NCBI RefSeq assembly: GCF_001705035.1
Contig: NZ_MCIG01000001.1
Location: forward strand, 138,616-202,615
Origin: Curtobacterium sp. UCD-KPL2560
Lineage (GTDB): Bacteria > Actinomycetota > Actinomycetes > Actinomycetales > Microbacteriaceae
Reading direction: 5' to 3'
DNA: 64,000 nucleotides
Within the stretch, counting starts at the first letter, position 1; every line of letters begins with the position of its first letter. Below, piece by piece: positions 17,581 through 25,942 of this stretch. Made by a program: the position numbers and the translations under genes. Under the pieces are notes generated by a model. That model made no database searches. It was given only the letters and a program-made list of their open reading frames with translations, and was not told the DNA's origin.

Positions 17581-17686
17581 CTCAGACGGTCGGGAGCCTC
17601 AGTCCGTCGGGAGCCTCAGACCGTCGGGAGCCTCAGACCGTCGGGAGCCTCAGACCGTCGCGAGCCTCAGACCGTCGGGAGCCTCA
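17581..17686. repeat. 17-bp tandem repeat array running into the ribF stop codon
   Basis: Six units of CTCAGACCGTCGGGAGC begin at 17581, 17598, 17615, 17632, 17649 and 17666 with one- or two-base differences; a partial seventh starts at 17683 and contributes the ribF stop codon (TGA on the minus strand). The period is not a multiple of three. The array lies between ribF and the palindromic terminator, so it is transcribed as the ribF 3' untranslated region. Confidence 0.92.
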
Positions 17687-18646
17687 GGCCGACGACTGCA
17701 TCCCGAGCAGGAGCCGGATGTCGAGGTCGTCCTGCCGCATCTGCGTCGCGAGCTCGTCCATCGACGAGAACGCCACCATCCCGCGGACGTACGCGACGAA
17801 CAGGACCGAGATCGTCTCGTCGTACAGGTCGATGTCGACGTCGAGCAGGTGCGCCTCGATCTGCTTGGCCGGCACACCCTCGAACGTCGGGTTGTTGCCG
17901 ACGGAGACGGCGGCCGGGTAGATCGTCCCGTCGTGGAGCACCCGCGCCGCGTACACCCCGTCGGCCGGGACGAAGCCCTCGCATGCCGGGTCGAGGTTCG
18001 CGGTCGGGTAGCCCATGAGCCGGCCGCGCTGGTTGCCGCGGACCACGGTGCTGCGGACCGCGTGCTCGCGCCCGAGCAGCCGTGCGGCCTCGGCGACCCG
18101 GCCGTCGGTGAGCAGCTCGCGGATCCAGGTCGAGGACACGCGTCGTTCGTCGGCGGCGCGGACGTCGTCGCGGAGGTCGACGTCGTCGATCAGCTCGACC
18201 CGGAAGCCGTGCCGCTCGCCGAGCTGCCGGAGCAGCGCGACGTCACCGGCACCGCGGGCACCGAAGCGGAAGTCGCTGCCGACGAAGACGAGCCGGGCGT
18301 GCAGTGTGTCGACGAGGACGTCCGACACGAACGCCTCGGGCTCGCGGGACTGCAGTCGGTCGTCGAAGTGCAGGAGCAGCGTGGCGTCCACACCGATCGA
18401 CTCGAGCAGCTCGCGACGCTGCGCGGTGCTCGTGAGCGACGGCGGGACCCGCTGCGGGTCGATGACGCTCAGGGGGTGCCGGTCGAACGTCACGACGGTC
18501 GACACCAGGCCGTGCTCGCGGGCGGCGCGCTCGAGGTGTGCGATGACGGCACGGTGGCCGACGTGCACGCCGTCGAACTTGCCGATCGTGACGGCACTCG
18601 GGCCGAACCCCTGGGCGACGTCCGCGACGTCGTCGTAGAACTGCAC
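17684..18646 (-). CDS. ribF: Bifunctional riboflavin kinase / FAD synthetase
   Basis: Makes FMN from riboflavin and then FAD. The 320-residue product has the N-terminal nucleotidyltransferase domain with TIGKFDGVHVGHRAVI and VGSDFRFGARGAGD, and the C-terminal flavokinase domain with STVVRGNQRGRLMGYPTANL and VSVGNNPTFEG. The GTG at 18646 lies eight bases from the preceding gene's stop codon, implying co-transcription with the membrane protein gene upstream. The stop codon lies in the last copy of a 17-bp repeat. No FMN riboswitch is visible. Confidence 0.96.
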   Translation of the reverse strand: MQFYDDVADVAQGFGPSAVTIGKFDGVHVGHRAVIAHLERAAREHGLVSTVVTFDRHPLSVIDPQRVPPSLTSTAQRRELLESIGVDATLLLHFDDRLQSREPEAFVSDVLVDTLHARLVFVGSDFRFGARGAGDVALLRQLGERHGFRVELIDDVDLRDDVRAADERRVSSTWIRELLTDGRVAEAARLLGREHAVRSTVVRGNQRGRLMGYPTANLDPACEGFVPADGVYAARVLHDGTIYPAAVSVGNNPTFEGVPAKQIEAHLLDVDIDLYDETISVLFVAYVRGMVAFSSMDELATQMRQDDLDIRLLLGMQSSA

Positions 18647-18654
18647 GGCGCGCC

Positions 18655-19098
18655 CTACTCGCCGGCTGCCGGCACGGACGCCCGCGCGGGCTCGGCCACC
18701 GCGGCACGGTGGTGCTTGCGCAGCCACCACAGCCCGGCGATCGGCAGGACGAGCGGGGCGAAGACGTAACCGAGCCCGTAGTAGGACCAGACGGTGTCAT
18801 CGGGGAACAGCTGGCGGTCGACGAGCGAGAGCGTGCCGACGACGAGCACGCCGGCCATCTCGAAGCCGATCGTCACGCAGGCGACGCGGTACCAGGCCCG
18901 GCCGGGTGCGATCAGCGCGATCATCGCGACGATGTAGACGACCGCGGCGAGGGCGCTGAGCGTGTAGGCGACGGGAGCGTGGGAGAACTTCTCGATGATC
19001 TGCACCACGCTGCGACCGGTCGCGGCGAGGGCGAGGATGCCGTAGACGGCGATGAGGACGCGCCCGACACCGGTCGCGAGGGAGGATCTGGTCGCCAT
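18655..19098 (-). CDS. Four-helix integral membrane protein, function unknown
   Basis: A 147-residue protein with four predicted transmembrane helices (about residues 10-27, 43-66, 78-98 and 109-128) and a short hydrophilic C-terminus after WWLRKHHR. I do not recognise a characterised family; it resembles conserved hypothetical membrane proteins of Microbacteriaceae. TAGACT lies seven bases before the ATG, so the transcript is probably leaderless and continues into ribF eight bases downstream. Confidence 0.8.
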   Translation of the reverse strand: MATRSSLATGVGRVLIAVYGILALAATGRSVVQIIEKFSHAPVAYTLSALAAVVYIVAMIALIAPGRAWYRVACVTIGFEMAGVLVVGTLSLVDRQLFPDDTVWSYYGLGYVFAPLVLPIAGLWWLRKHHRAAVAEPARASVPAAGE

Positions 19099-19105
19099 TG
19101 CACCG

Positions 19106-19111
19106 AGTCTA
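19106..19111 (-). promoter_or_regulatory. -10 box TAGACT, predicted leaderless start of the membrane protein-ribF unit
   Basis: Seven bases separate TAGACT from the ATG at 19098. This promoter would serve both the membrane protein gene and ribF. Confidence 0.5.
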
Positions 19112-19193
19112 CCGACGCCCGGGGACAGCCGACGACGGACGCCCGCCGACGCCCCACAGCGGGCCCGACGGTGGGGCCGGTCCGCGGTCCGCT

Positions 19194-19559
19194 TCAGTTC
19201 AGGGCGAACCAGATCTGGTACATCCGGTAGACCATCACGGCGACCGTGAACGCCCCCGCGCCGAGGACGACCGTGCTCCACCGCGTCCGGTCGATCAGTG
19301 CCCACACGATCGCGGCCGGCGGGACGAGCAGCACCGACACCGCGTAGACCCCGAACTCGAGCGCGTTGCCCTGTGGCGGCGAACCGGTCGCGGGGAGGAC
19401 GAGCGAGACGACGCCCTGCGCGAGGAGCAGGAGCTCGACGAGCGCCAGCGCACCGACCGTGTAGTCGTCGGGCTTCCACCCCACGAACCCGACGACGACC
19501 GCGAACAGCCCCACGACGACGGCGAGGACGACCTGCACCCAGGTGAACCACTCGATCAC
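19194..19559 (-). CDS. Small four-helix membrane protein, function unknown
   Basis: A 121-residue protein with four hydrophobic helices (around residues 5-25, 37-56, 68-88 and 98-116) and short loops (WKPDDYT, DRTRWS). Its ATG overlaps the truB stop codon by four bases, so it is translated from the truB transcript. No family recognised; the size and topology resemble small actinobacterial integral membrane proteins of unknown role. Confidence 0.8.
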   Translation of the reverse strand: MIEWFTWVQVVLAVVVGLFAVVVGFVGWKPDDYTVGALALVELLLLAQGVVSLVLPATGSPPQGNALEFGVYAVSVLLVPPAAIVWALIDRTRWSTVVLGAGAFTVAVMVYRMYQIWFALN

Positions 19560-20521
19560 GGGCGTGCCTCCGTCCCGCGGGCGGCGGAGGCCGGGGTCGG
19601 TGCCGGGAAGTTCGTGATGACGCGCAGGCGCCCACGGTGGACGGACACCAGTCCGACGAGCCGGTCGTCCTCGCGTGCGACCGCCGCGACCGGGGCCTCC
19701 GAATCGGGGTGCTCTGCGGCGACCCGCTTGCCGTCGGTCAGGTCCTTCGCCTCGGCGGCGTCGAGCGTGACGACCGGGAAGAGCCGTCGTGCGACGTCCG
19801 CAGGACGGGCGAGGGCCGCGGTGACGTCGACGGACTCGTCCTCGATGTCGACCGCGTCGGTCACCGCGAAGGGACCGACCGCCGTGCGCCGGAGCGCCGT
19901 GAGGTGGGCGCCGGTGCCGAGCGCGGCCCCGACGTCGCGTGCGAGGGCCCGGACGTAGGTGCCCGACGAGCAGTCGACCACGACGTCGAGGTCGACGACC
20001 GTGACGTCGGTGCCGTCGACCGTGACGGTGTGCTCCTCGCGTCCGGTCACCTCGAACCGCGAGACCGTCACGGTCCGTGCACGGAGGACGACCTCCTCGC
20101 CCTTCCGCGCCAGGTCGTAGGCGCGACGACCGTCCACCTTGATCGCACTGACGGTCGACGGGACCTGGTCGATGGTGCCGCGCTGCGCGGCGACGGCCCG
20201 TTCGACGGCGTCCGCCGAGACGTCGGCGTCCCGGACGCCCACGGCGGCGGTCGGTGTGCCGTCGGCGTCGTCCGAGTCGGTCGAGACGCCGAGGCGGATG
20301 GTCGCGGTGTAGGTCTTGCCGAGCCCGACGAGGTGCGTGAGGAGCCGCGTGGACGGTCCGGCCCCGAGGATGAGCAGACCCGTCGCCATCGGGTCGAGGG
20401 TGCCCGCGTGCCCGATCTTCTTCAGACCCAGCCGCCGCCGTGCGATCGAGACGACGCGGTGGCTGGAGATGCCCTGCGGTTTGTCGACGAGGAGGATGCC
20501 GTCAGGCGCGGATGCGAGCAC
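19556..20521 (-). CDS. truB: tRNA pseudouridine-55 synthase
   Basis: Isomerises U55 in the T-loop of tRNAs. The 321-residue product has LVDKPQGISSHRVV and the catalytic-aspartate motif GHAGTLDPMATGLL, then KTYTATIRLG and the DVDCSSGTYVRALARD-type motif (here VVDCSSGTYVRALARD). A short PUA-like C-terminal domain follows. The GTG start has TAGCCT six bases upstream, consistent with a leaderless mRNA. The next gene overlaps it by four bases. Confidence 0.96.
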   Translation of the reverse strand: MLASAPDGILLVDKPQGISSHRVVSIARRRLGLKKIGHAGTLDPMATGLLILGAGPSTRLLTHLVGLGKTYTATIRLGVSTDSDDADGTPTAAVGVRDADVSADAVERAVAAQRGTIDQVPSTVSAIKVDGRRAYDLARKGEEVVLRARTVTVSRFEVTGREEHTVTVDGTDVTVVDLDVVVDCSSGTYVRALARDVGAALGTGAHLTALRRTAVGPFAVTDAVDIEDESVDVTAALARPADVARRLFPVVTLDAAEAKDLTDGKRVAAEHPDSEAPVAAVAREDDRLVGLVSVHRGRLRVITNFPAPTPASAARGTEARP

Positions 20522-20527
20522 CGGACG

Positions 20528-20533
20528 AGGCTA
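20528..20533 (-). promoter_or_regulatory. -10 box TAGCCT, predicted leaderless start of truB
   Basis: Exactly six bases (CGTCCG) separate the hexamer from the GTG. No ribosome-binding site is present. Confidence 0.5.
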
Positions 20534-20570
20534 CCAGCGGCCACGCCCGCCGCGACCCCGGTGCCGCCCG

Positions 20571-21017
20571 TCAGCAGGCGTCGTTCCACTCGCGGCGGGG
20601 GTGGTCCGGGTCGGTGACGTCGAGCACCGCCGAGGCCGCGATCTTGACGTCGGCCCGCCGCTCGAGCCGACCGGTCTCCTGCTCCGCCCACAGCGACCAG
20701 CGCCACAGCCCGCGCGCGCCCGGTGCCAGCAGGCCGTGCCCGTGCACGACGAGCACGCCGTCCCCGGCCCCGGTCGTGCGGAACGGGGTCACGACGTCGG
20801 AGCGCAGCACGTCGACGTCGCTCGAGGGCGCCGCCGCCGCCATCGCGGACACCCCGTGCCGGGCGAACCCGGCGACCAGCCCGGCGGCCACGCGCTCGAG
20901 GTCGACGCCGTCCTGCCCGTCGACACCGACGACGGCGCGGTTGGTCCCGACCTGTGCGATCACCTCGCCCGCGATCTCGGCGTACGTGTCGGTCTCCTGC
21001 GGTGCCCAGCGTGCCAT
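20571..21017 (-). CDS. Uridine-kinase-like protein with a degenerate P-loop
   Basis: A 148-residue protein whose layout resembles actinobacterial uridine kinase-like P-loop proteins: a beta strand and turn NRAVVGVDGQDG, a helix, DVLRSDVVTPFR, a second strand GVLVVHGHGLL, and a terminal segment with WRWSLWAE. At the Walker A position the expected GxxGxGK[TS] reads GVDGQDGVDLER, so the phosphate-binding lysine is missing. It is therefore probably not an active kinase. Family assignment is inference from strand order and flanking motifs. ATG at 21017 has TACGGT six bases upstream. Divergent from mutY with only 22 bp between starts. Confidence 0.6.
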   Translation of the reverse strand: MARWAPQETDTYAEIAGEVIAQVGTNRAVVGVDGQDGVDLERVAAGLVAGFARHGVSAMAAAAPSSDVDVLRSDVVTPFRTTGAGDGVLVVHGHGLLAPGARGLWRWSLWAEQETGRLERRADVKIAASAVLDVTDPDHPRREWNDAC

Positions 21018-21023
21018 GCACCC

Positions 21024-21029
21024 ACCGTA
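21024..21029 (-). promoter_or_regulatory. -10 box TACGGT, predicted leaderless start of the kinase-like gene
   Basis: Six bases precede the ATG at 21017. The hexamer overlaps, by two bases on the opposite strand, the mutY -10 box. Confidence 0.55.
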
Positions 21030-21033
21030 GGCT
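21028..21033 (+). promoter_or_regulatory. -10 box TAGGCT, predicted leaderless start of mutY
   Basis: Six bases precede the GTG at 21040. Positions 21028-21029 are shared with the opposing -10 box, so RNA polymerase cannot occupy both at once. Confidence 0.55.
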
Positions 21034-21039
21034 GTCGTG

Positions 21040-22002
21040 GTGAACGCGCGCGGAGCCTCCCGTCCCCCTGTGGACGGCCCACCGGACGTCACCCGCTCAC
21101 CCGTGGACGACCCGTCGGCCGCGATCCACCCCGACATCGCGACCCCGCTGGTCGCCTGGTTCCGCGCCGAGGCGCGGGACCTGCCCTGGCGCCACCCCGG
21201 CTTCCCCGCGTGGGGCACGCTGGTGAGCGAGGTCATGCTGCAGCAGACGCAGGTCGCGCGCGTGGTCCCCCGACTGGAGGCGTGGCTCACCCGGTGGCCG
21301 ACCCCTGCGGACCTCGCGGCGTCGCCTCCGGCGGAGGCGGTGCGTGCCTGGGACCGGCTCGGCTACCCGAGACGCGCGCTCGCGCTGCACGCGGCGGCGA
21401 CCGCGATCGCCGAGCAGCACGACAACGTCGTCCCGCGCGACGTCGACGCGCTGCTCGCGCTGCCGGGCATCGGCGACTACACGGCCCGGGCGGTCGCGGT
21501 GTTCGCGTACGGCGACCGGCACCCGGTGGTCGACGTCAACGTGCGACGCGTGCTCGCACGTGCCCTGCTCGGACAGGGCGAACCGGGGCCCGCGAAGGCG
21601 AAGCAGGACCTGCCGCTCATGGAGTCCGTGCTGCCCGCCGACCGGGACGCCGCCGCCGCGACCAACGCCGCCGTGATGGAGCTCGGCGCGCTCGTGTGCG
21701 TGGCCCGCTCCCCCGCGTGCGACGCCTGCCCGATCGCGGACCGCTGCGCGTGGCGTGCCGCCGGGTACCCGGAGCACGACGGCCCGCGGGCGCCGAAGCA
21801 GGCGAGGTTCGCCGGCAGCGACCGTCAGGTGCGCGGGCTGCTCATGGCCGAGCTGCGGTCGAGCGACGTCCCCGTGACCCGGTCGGAGATCGACCTGGTG
21901 TGGCCCGACGACGCACAACGGGAGCGTGCCCTCGCCTCGCTCGTCCGCGACGGTCTGGCCGTCGGTGACGATGCACGCGGGTACACGCTCCCGTCTGCGT
22001 GA
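21040..22002 (+). CDS. mutY: A/G-specific adenine DNA glycosylase
   Basis: Removes adenine mispaired with 8-oxoguanine. The 320-residue product has LPWRHPGFPAWGTLVSEVML with the catalytic Glu, QQTQVARV, the helix-hairpin-helix PGIGDYTARAVAVFAYG, catalytic VDVNVRRVLAR, and a 4Fe-4S motif C-X6-C-X2-C-X5-C (CVARSPACDACPIADRC). There is no full C-terminal NUDIX-like domain, as in several short actinobacterial MutY proteins. GTG at 21040 rather than 21037 is chosen from the spacing to the -10 box. It converges on rbfA with only three bases between stop codons. Confidence 0.94.
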   Translation: MNARGASRPPVDGPPDVTRSPVDDPSAAIHPDIATPLVAWFRAEARDLPWRHPGFPAWGTLVSEVMLQQTQVARVVPRLEAWLTRWPTPADLAASPPAEAVRAWDRLGYPRRALALHAAATAIAEQHDNVVPRDVDALLALPGIGDYTARAVAVFAYGDRHPVVDVNVRRVLARALLGQGEPGPAKAKQDLPLMESVLPADRDAAAATNAAVMELGALVCVARSPACDACPIADRCAWRAAGYPEHDGPRAPKQARFAGSDRQVRGLLMAELRSSDVPVTRSEIDLVWPDDAQRERALASLVRDGLAVGDDARGYTLPSA

Positions 22003-22005
22003 GGA

Positions 22006-22455
22006 CTACGCCCGGTCGGTCTCGTCCTCGTCGTCGTCCTCGTCGTGCTTGTACGGGTCGGCGTCGCCGGCGTACTGCGCGCCGGCGGCCGCAGCCTTGA
22101 CCTGCGCATCGCGGACCTGCGCCTGCACGAGCAGGTCCTCCATGTGCGCGGAGGTCTCCGGCAGGGCGTCGGCGATGAACTCGAGCGACGGGGTCAGCCG
22201 CGCGGTGATGTTCTTGCCGACCTCCGAGCGGAGCATGCCGGTCGCCGCCTTGAGCGCCGCGGCCGAGTCGGCGCGCTCCTCGTCGGAGCCGTACACGGTG
22301 TAGAAGATCGAGGCGTGCTGCAGGTCGCCCGTCACCCGGACGTCCGTGATCGTCACGAATCCGAGGCGCGGGTCGCGCAGCCCCTTGTCGAGTCGTCGGG
22401 CGACGACTTCCTTGATGCGGTCCGCCATCTTGCGTGCGCGCTGCGGATCGGCCAT
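22006..22455 (-). CDS. rbfA: 30S ribosome-binding factor A
   Basis: Assembly factor for the 30S subunit, needed for 16S rRNA 5' processing and cold adaptation. The 149-residue product begins with the usual basic KH-domain start (ADPQRARKMADRIKEVVARR) and contains LGFVTITDVRVTGDLQHA and the ELRFIADALPE-type strand (here LEFIADALPETSAHMEDLL). The C-terminus is an acidic tail rich in Asp and Glu. GGAGG lies before the ATG. Downstream of infB, after a strong hairpin. Confidence 0.96.
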   Translation of the reverse strand: MADPQRARKMADRIKEVVARRLDKGLRDPRLGFVTITDVRVTGDLQHASIFYTVYGSDEERADSAAALKAATGMLRSEVGKNITARLTPSLEFIADALPETSAHMEDLLVQAQVRDAQVKAAAAGAQYAGDADPYKHDEDDDEDETDRA

Positions 22456-22540
22456 GGGTGCCTCCTGGGGCAGTGGCGGGACGCGTCCCGCACGGTGTTC
22501 CTGGTTCGTGTCCCGGGGCGGATGGCCCCGGAACGGGGTC

Positions 22541-22574
22541 GGGCCCCGGCCTCCCGTGAAGGAGGCCGGGGCCC
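22541..22574 (-). terminator. Hairpin between infB and rbfA
   Basis: A 14-base arm (22541-22554) pairs perfectly with 22561-22574 around the six-base loop CGTGAA. It follows the infB stop codon by 15 bp, so it terminates or attenuates transcription before rbfA. Confidence 0.8.
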
Positions 22575-22589
22575 AGAGTAGTCACACGA

Positions 22590-25442
22590 TCAGTCGCGCG
22601 GCTTCTCGACGAGCTCGGTGGTCTCGATCTCGTCACCGATCTGGATGTCGTTGTACTTGCCCAGACCGATACCGGCCTCGAAGTCCGTGCGGACCTCGGT
22701 GACGTCGTCCTTGAAGCGACGCAGCGACTCGATCGCGAGGCCGTCGGCGAGCACCACACCGTCACGGATGACGCGCGCCTTGGCGTTGCGCGTGATCGTG
22801 CCGGAGCGGACGATGACACCGGCGATGTTGCCGAACTTCGAGGAGCGGAACACCTCGCGGATCTCGGCGACACCCGACTGGACCTCTTCGTACTCGGGCT
22901 TGAGCATGCCCTTGAGGGACTGCTCGATGTCCTCGAGTGCGTTGTAGATGACCGAGTAGAAGCGCACGTCGATGCCCTCGCGGGCTGCACGCTCGCGGGC
23001 CTTGACGTCCGGACGGACGTTGAAGCCGACGACGATCGCGTTGTCGATCGTGGCCAGGTCGATGTCCGACTCCGTGATCGCACCGACGCCGCGGTGCAGG
23101 ATCCGGAGCTGGACGCTGTCGTCGACCTCGATGTCCAGGAGCGACTGCTCGAGTGCCTCGACGGCACCGGAGACGTCACCCTTGATGATGAGGTTGAGCG
23201 AGTCGACCTTGCCCTCTTCGAGCGCACGGGTGAAGTCCTCGAGCGAGATGCGCTTGCGGGCCTTGGCCAGCTGGGCGTTGCGCTCGGCGGCTTCACGCTT
23301 CTCGGCGATCTGACGGGCCGTACGGTCCTCCTCGGTGACGAGGAACGTGTCACCGGCGCGGGGCACCGACGACAGACCCTGCACCTGGACCGGGCGGCTC
23401 GGCGTCGCGGCCTTGACCGGGTCGCCGTTCTCGTCCGTCATCGCACGGACGCGGCCGTAGGCCGTACCCGCGACGATCGCGTCGCCGACGTGCAGCGTTC
23501 CGGACTGGATGAGCACGGTCGCAACCGAACCACGACCCTTGTCGAGTCGCGCCTCGATCGCCACACCGCGGGCGTCCTTGTCGGGGTTCGCACGCAGGTC
23601 GAGCCCGGCGTCGGCGGTGAGCAGCACGGCGTCCAGGAGGTCCTGGATGCCGACGTTGTTGCGCGCCGACACGTCGACGAACATGACGTCGCCGCCGTAC
23701 TCCTCGGCCACCAGGTTGTACTCGGTGAGCTGCTGACGCACCTTGGCGGGGTTCGCACCCTCCTTGTCGATCTTGTTCACCGCGACCACGATCGGCACAC
23801 CGGCCGACTGCGCGTGGTTCAGTGCCTCGATCGTCTGGGGCATGATGCCGTCGTCCGCCGCGACCACGAGGATCGCGATGTCCGTCACCTGCGCACCACG
23901 GGCACGCATGGCGGTGAACGCCTCGTGACCCGGGGTGTCGATGAAGGTGATCGGGCGCTCGATGCCCTCGTGCTCGGTCGTGATCTGGTACGCACCGATG
24001 TGCTGGGTGATGCCACCGGCCTCGCCCTCGACGACCTTCGAGTTGCGGATCGCGTCGAGGAGGCGGGTCTTGCCGTGGTCGACGTGACCCATGACGGTGA
24101 CGACCGGCGGGCGCTGCTGCAGCACGTCGTCGTCCTCGTCCTCGAGCTCGGCATCGAGGTCGATGTCGAAGCCCTCGAGGAGCTCGCGGTCCTCGTCCTC
24201 GGGCGAGACGATCTGGATCTTGTAGCCCAGCTCCTCGCCGAGGACCTCGAACGTCGCCTCGTCGAGCGACTCCGTGGCGGTCGCCATCTCACCGAGGTGG
24301 AACAGCACCGTCACGAGGTTGCCGGGCATGGCGTCGATCTTGTCCGCGAAGTCCGAGATGCTCGCACCGCGACGCAGACGGACGACCGTGTTGCCGTCGC
24401 CACGAGGGACCTGCACACCGCCGAGCGACGGCGCCTGCCGCATCTCGTACTCGGCGCGCTTCGTCCGCTTCGACTTGCGGGCACGGCTCTTGCCGCCACC
24501 GCGACCGAACGCACCTGCGGTACCACCGCCGGGGCCACGACCACGGCCACCGCCACCGGCGGGACGCGGGCCGCTGAAGGCCGGACGCGGGAAGCCGCCA
24601 CCGGCACCCGGTGCACCCGGACGACCGCCGGGGCCACCACGGCCGCCACCCTGGCCCGGGCGCTGCCCGAAGCCGTTGGGACGGTTCGCCTGACCGGGGC
24701 CACCCGGACGCGGAGCACCCGGACGGGGCACGCCCGGACGCGGCGGGGCCGGACGCGGGATGCCGTTCCCACCACCGGCACCGGCAGCGGGACGCTGCCC
24801 CATGCCCTGGTTGGACGAGTACGGGTTGTTGCCCGGACGCGGCGGGCGCGAGCCCATGCCCTGGCTCGACGCGTACGGGTTGTTGCCGGGACGTGCGCCC
24901 GGCTTCGGGCCACCCGGCTTCGGGCCGGCGGCCGACCCGGGCTTCGGGGCGCCACCGGGCTTGACGGCGTCGCTCTTCGGCTCGCCGGAGTCGGCGGAGC
25001 CCTGCTCGGTCGACTGCTCGGCTGCTGCGGCCTTCTCGGCGGCAGCGGCCTTGCGGGCAGCCTCGGCCTCGGCCTGTCGCTGGGCGACGGACTTCGGCGC
25101 AGCGGGCACCGGAGCGTCCGAGGCGGGAGCCGGCGTCTGGGCCTCGGGCTCGGGCTCGGCGGCGGCCGGACGTGCCGGACCCGGGCGGGGACCGCCGGGC
25201 TTCGGCGCGCTCGACTTCGGCGCGGCGCTCTTGGCGGGCGCGCTCGTCGATGCGGACGCTGCCGGGGCGGACGCCGAGGCGCCAGCAGCCTGCAGCGCAG
25301 CACGGAGCTTGCGCGCGACGGGGGGTTCAACGCTGGAGCTCGGGCCCTTGACGAACTCGCCGAGTTCCTTGAGCTTCTCCATTGCGGTCTTGCTGTCGAC
25401 ACCGAGTTCGGATGCGATCTCGTGTACGCGTGGTTTCGCCAC
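22590..25442 (-). CDS. infB: Translation initiation factor IF-2
   Basis: GTPase that delivers initiator tRNA to the 30S subunit and drives 50S joining. The 950-residue product has an IF2_N helix at the start ([19 protein letters not shown]), a long low-complexity Ala/Pro/Gly/Arg region (about 50-330) with a duplicated 18-residue unit, a basic linker ([15 protein letters not shown]), then the G domain with [16 protein letters not shown] and NKIDKEGA, and domains II to IV ending at the fMet-tRNA-binding part. The GTG start follows AAGGAGA. It belongs to the nusA-ylxR-infB-rbfA group. Confidence 0.98.
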   Translation of the reverse strand: MAKPRVHEIASELGVDSKTAMEKLKELGEFVKGPSSSVEPPVARKLRAALQAAGASASAPAASASTSAPAKSAAPKSSAPKPGGPRPGPARPAAAEPEPEAQTPAPASDAPVPAAPKSVAQRQAEAEAARKAAAAEKAAAAEQSTEQGSADSGEPKSDAVKPGGAPKPGSAAGPKPGGPKPGARPGNNPYASSQGMGSRPPRPGNNPYSSNQGMGQRPAAGAGGGNGIPRPAPPRPGVPRPGAPRPGGPGQANRPNGFGQRPGQGGGRGGPGGRPGAPGAGGGFPRPAFSGPRPAGGGGRGRGPGGGTAGAFGRGGGKSRARKSKRTKRAEYEMRQAPSLGGVQVPRGDGNTVVRLRRGASISDFADKIDAMPGNLVTVLFHLGEMATATESLDEATFEVLGEELGYKIQIVSPEDEDRELLEGFDIDLDAELEDEDDDVLQQRPPVVTVMGHVDHGKTRLLDAIRNSKVVEGEAGGITQHIGAYQITTEHEGIERPITFIDTPGHEAFTAMRARGAQVTDIAILVVAADDGIMPQTIEALNHAQSAGVPIVVAVNKIDKEGANPAKVRQQLTEYNLVAEEYGGDVMFVDVSARNNVGIQDLLDAVLLTADAGLDLRANPDKDARGVAIEARLDKGRGSVATVLIQSGTLHVGDAIVAGTAYGRVRAMTDENGDPVKAATPSRPVQVQGLSSVPRAGDTFLVTEEDRTARQIAEKREAAERNAQLAKARKRISLEDFTRALEEGKVDSLNLIIKGDVSGAVEALEQSLLDIEVDDSVQLRILHRGVGAITESDIDLATIDNAIVVGFNVRPDVKARERAAREGIDVRFYSVIYNALEDIEQSLKGMLKPEYEEVQSGVAEIREVFRSSKFGNIAGVIVRSGTITRNAKARVIRDGVVLADGLAIESLRRFKDDVTEVRTDFEAGIGLGKYNDIQIGDEIETTELVEKPRD
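24787..24894 (-). repeat. Two 54-bp repeats in the infB linker
   Basis: Adjacent near-identical units encode [18 protein letters not shown] and [18 protein letters not shown] (about residues 184-219). They lie in the disordered region of IF-2. Confidence 0.8.
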
Positions 25443-25517
25443 TGTTCTCCTTCACGGGTCCCACCCCGCGAAGGGGGCAGGACTCACTGGATGACGGGTC
25501 TCATTTCGAGCCGCTCA

Positions 25518-25832
25518 TCAGTTGTCCATAAGCCGTTCAGCCTGTTCTGTCGTGTCCTCGTGTCCGTCCGACCGCGCAGCTGTGAGGCTGAGCAGATGGT
25601 CGAGCACTGCGGACGTGTCGGGTTCGCGATCCAGCCGGAGCGCCCGGCGGAAGGCCCGGCGCTTGACGGCCAGCTCGTAGGCATCGACGGTCGGGGTGAG
25701 CCACGCTCCCCTGCCCGGCATGACTGCCTTCGGATCCGCCACGACGCGACCGTCACGCAGGGCGACGACACGGAGGAGGGAGGATCGGGGAGCACGGCGA
25801 CGACTGCCGATGCACGTTCTGACGGGTACCAC
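25518..25832 (-). CDS. ylxR: YlxR-family (DUF448) RNA-binding protein
   Basis: Small protein of the YlxR family, found between nusA and infB in many bacteria and implicated in RNA binding, including RNase P in Bacillus. The ~104-residue product has the hallmark [20 protein letters not shown], then the GRGAWLTPT strand (family GRGAYVC). GTG at 25832 is chosen because AAGGAG lies just upstream and the protein then starts at VVPVRTC. Gene order nusA-ylxR-infB supports the call. Confidence 0.92.
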   Translation of the reverse strand: MVPVRTCIGSRRRAPRSSLLRVVALRDGRVVADPKAVMPGRGAWLTPTVDAYELAVKRRAFRRALRLDREPDTSAVLDHLLSLTAARSDGHEDTTEQAERLMDN

Positions 25833-25942
25833 CTTACTCCTTGCCTCGGACGACCGCGATCCGGCGCGCCCGATCCGGTCACGCCACGAGCGAAGACCGG
25901 CCGCCGACCGGGGGTCGGGCAGCCGGTCCACCGTGCTGGTCC

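Noticed and set aside
17581-17686. CRISPR-like array near ribF.
   Set aside because: The 17-bp units are directly adjacent with no spacers and no cas genes nearby, so it is a plain tandem repeat.
17503-18655. FMN riboswitch near ribF.
   Set aside because: ribF starts eight bases after the upstream gene and no conserved RFN-like leader is visible.
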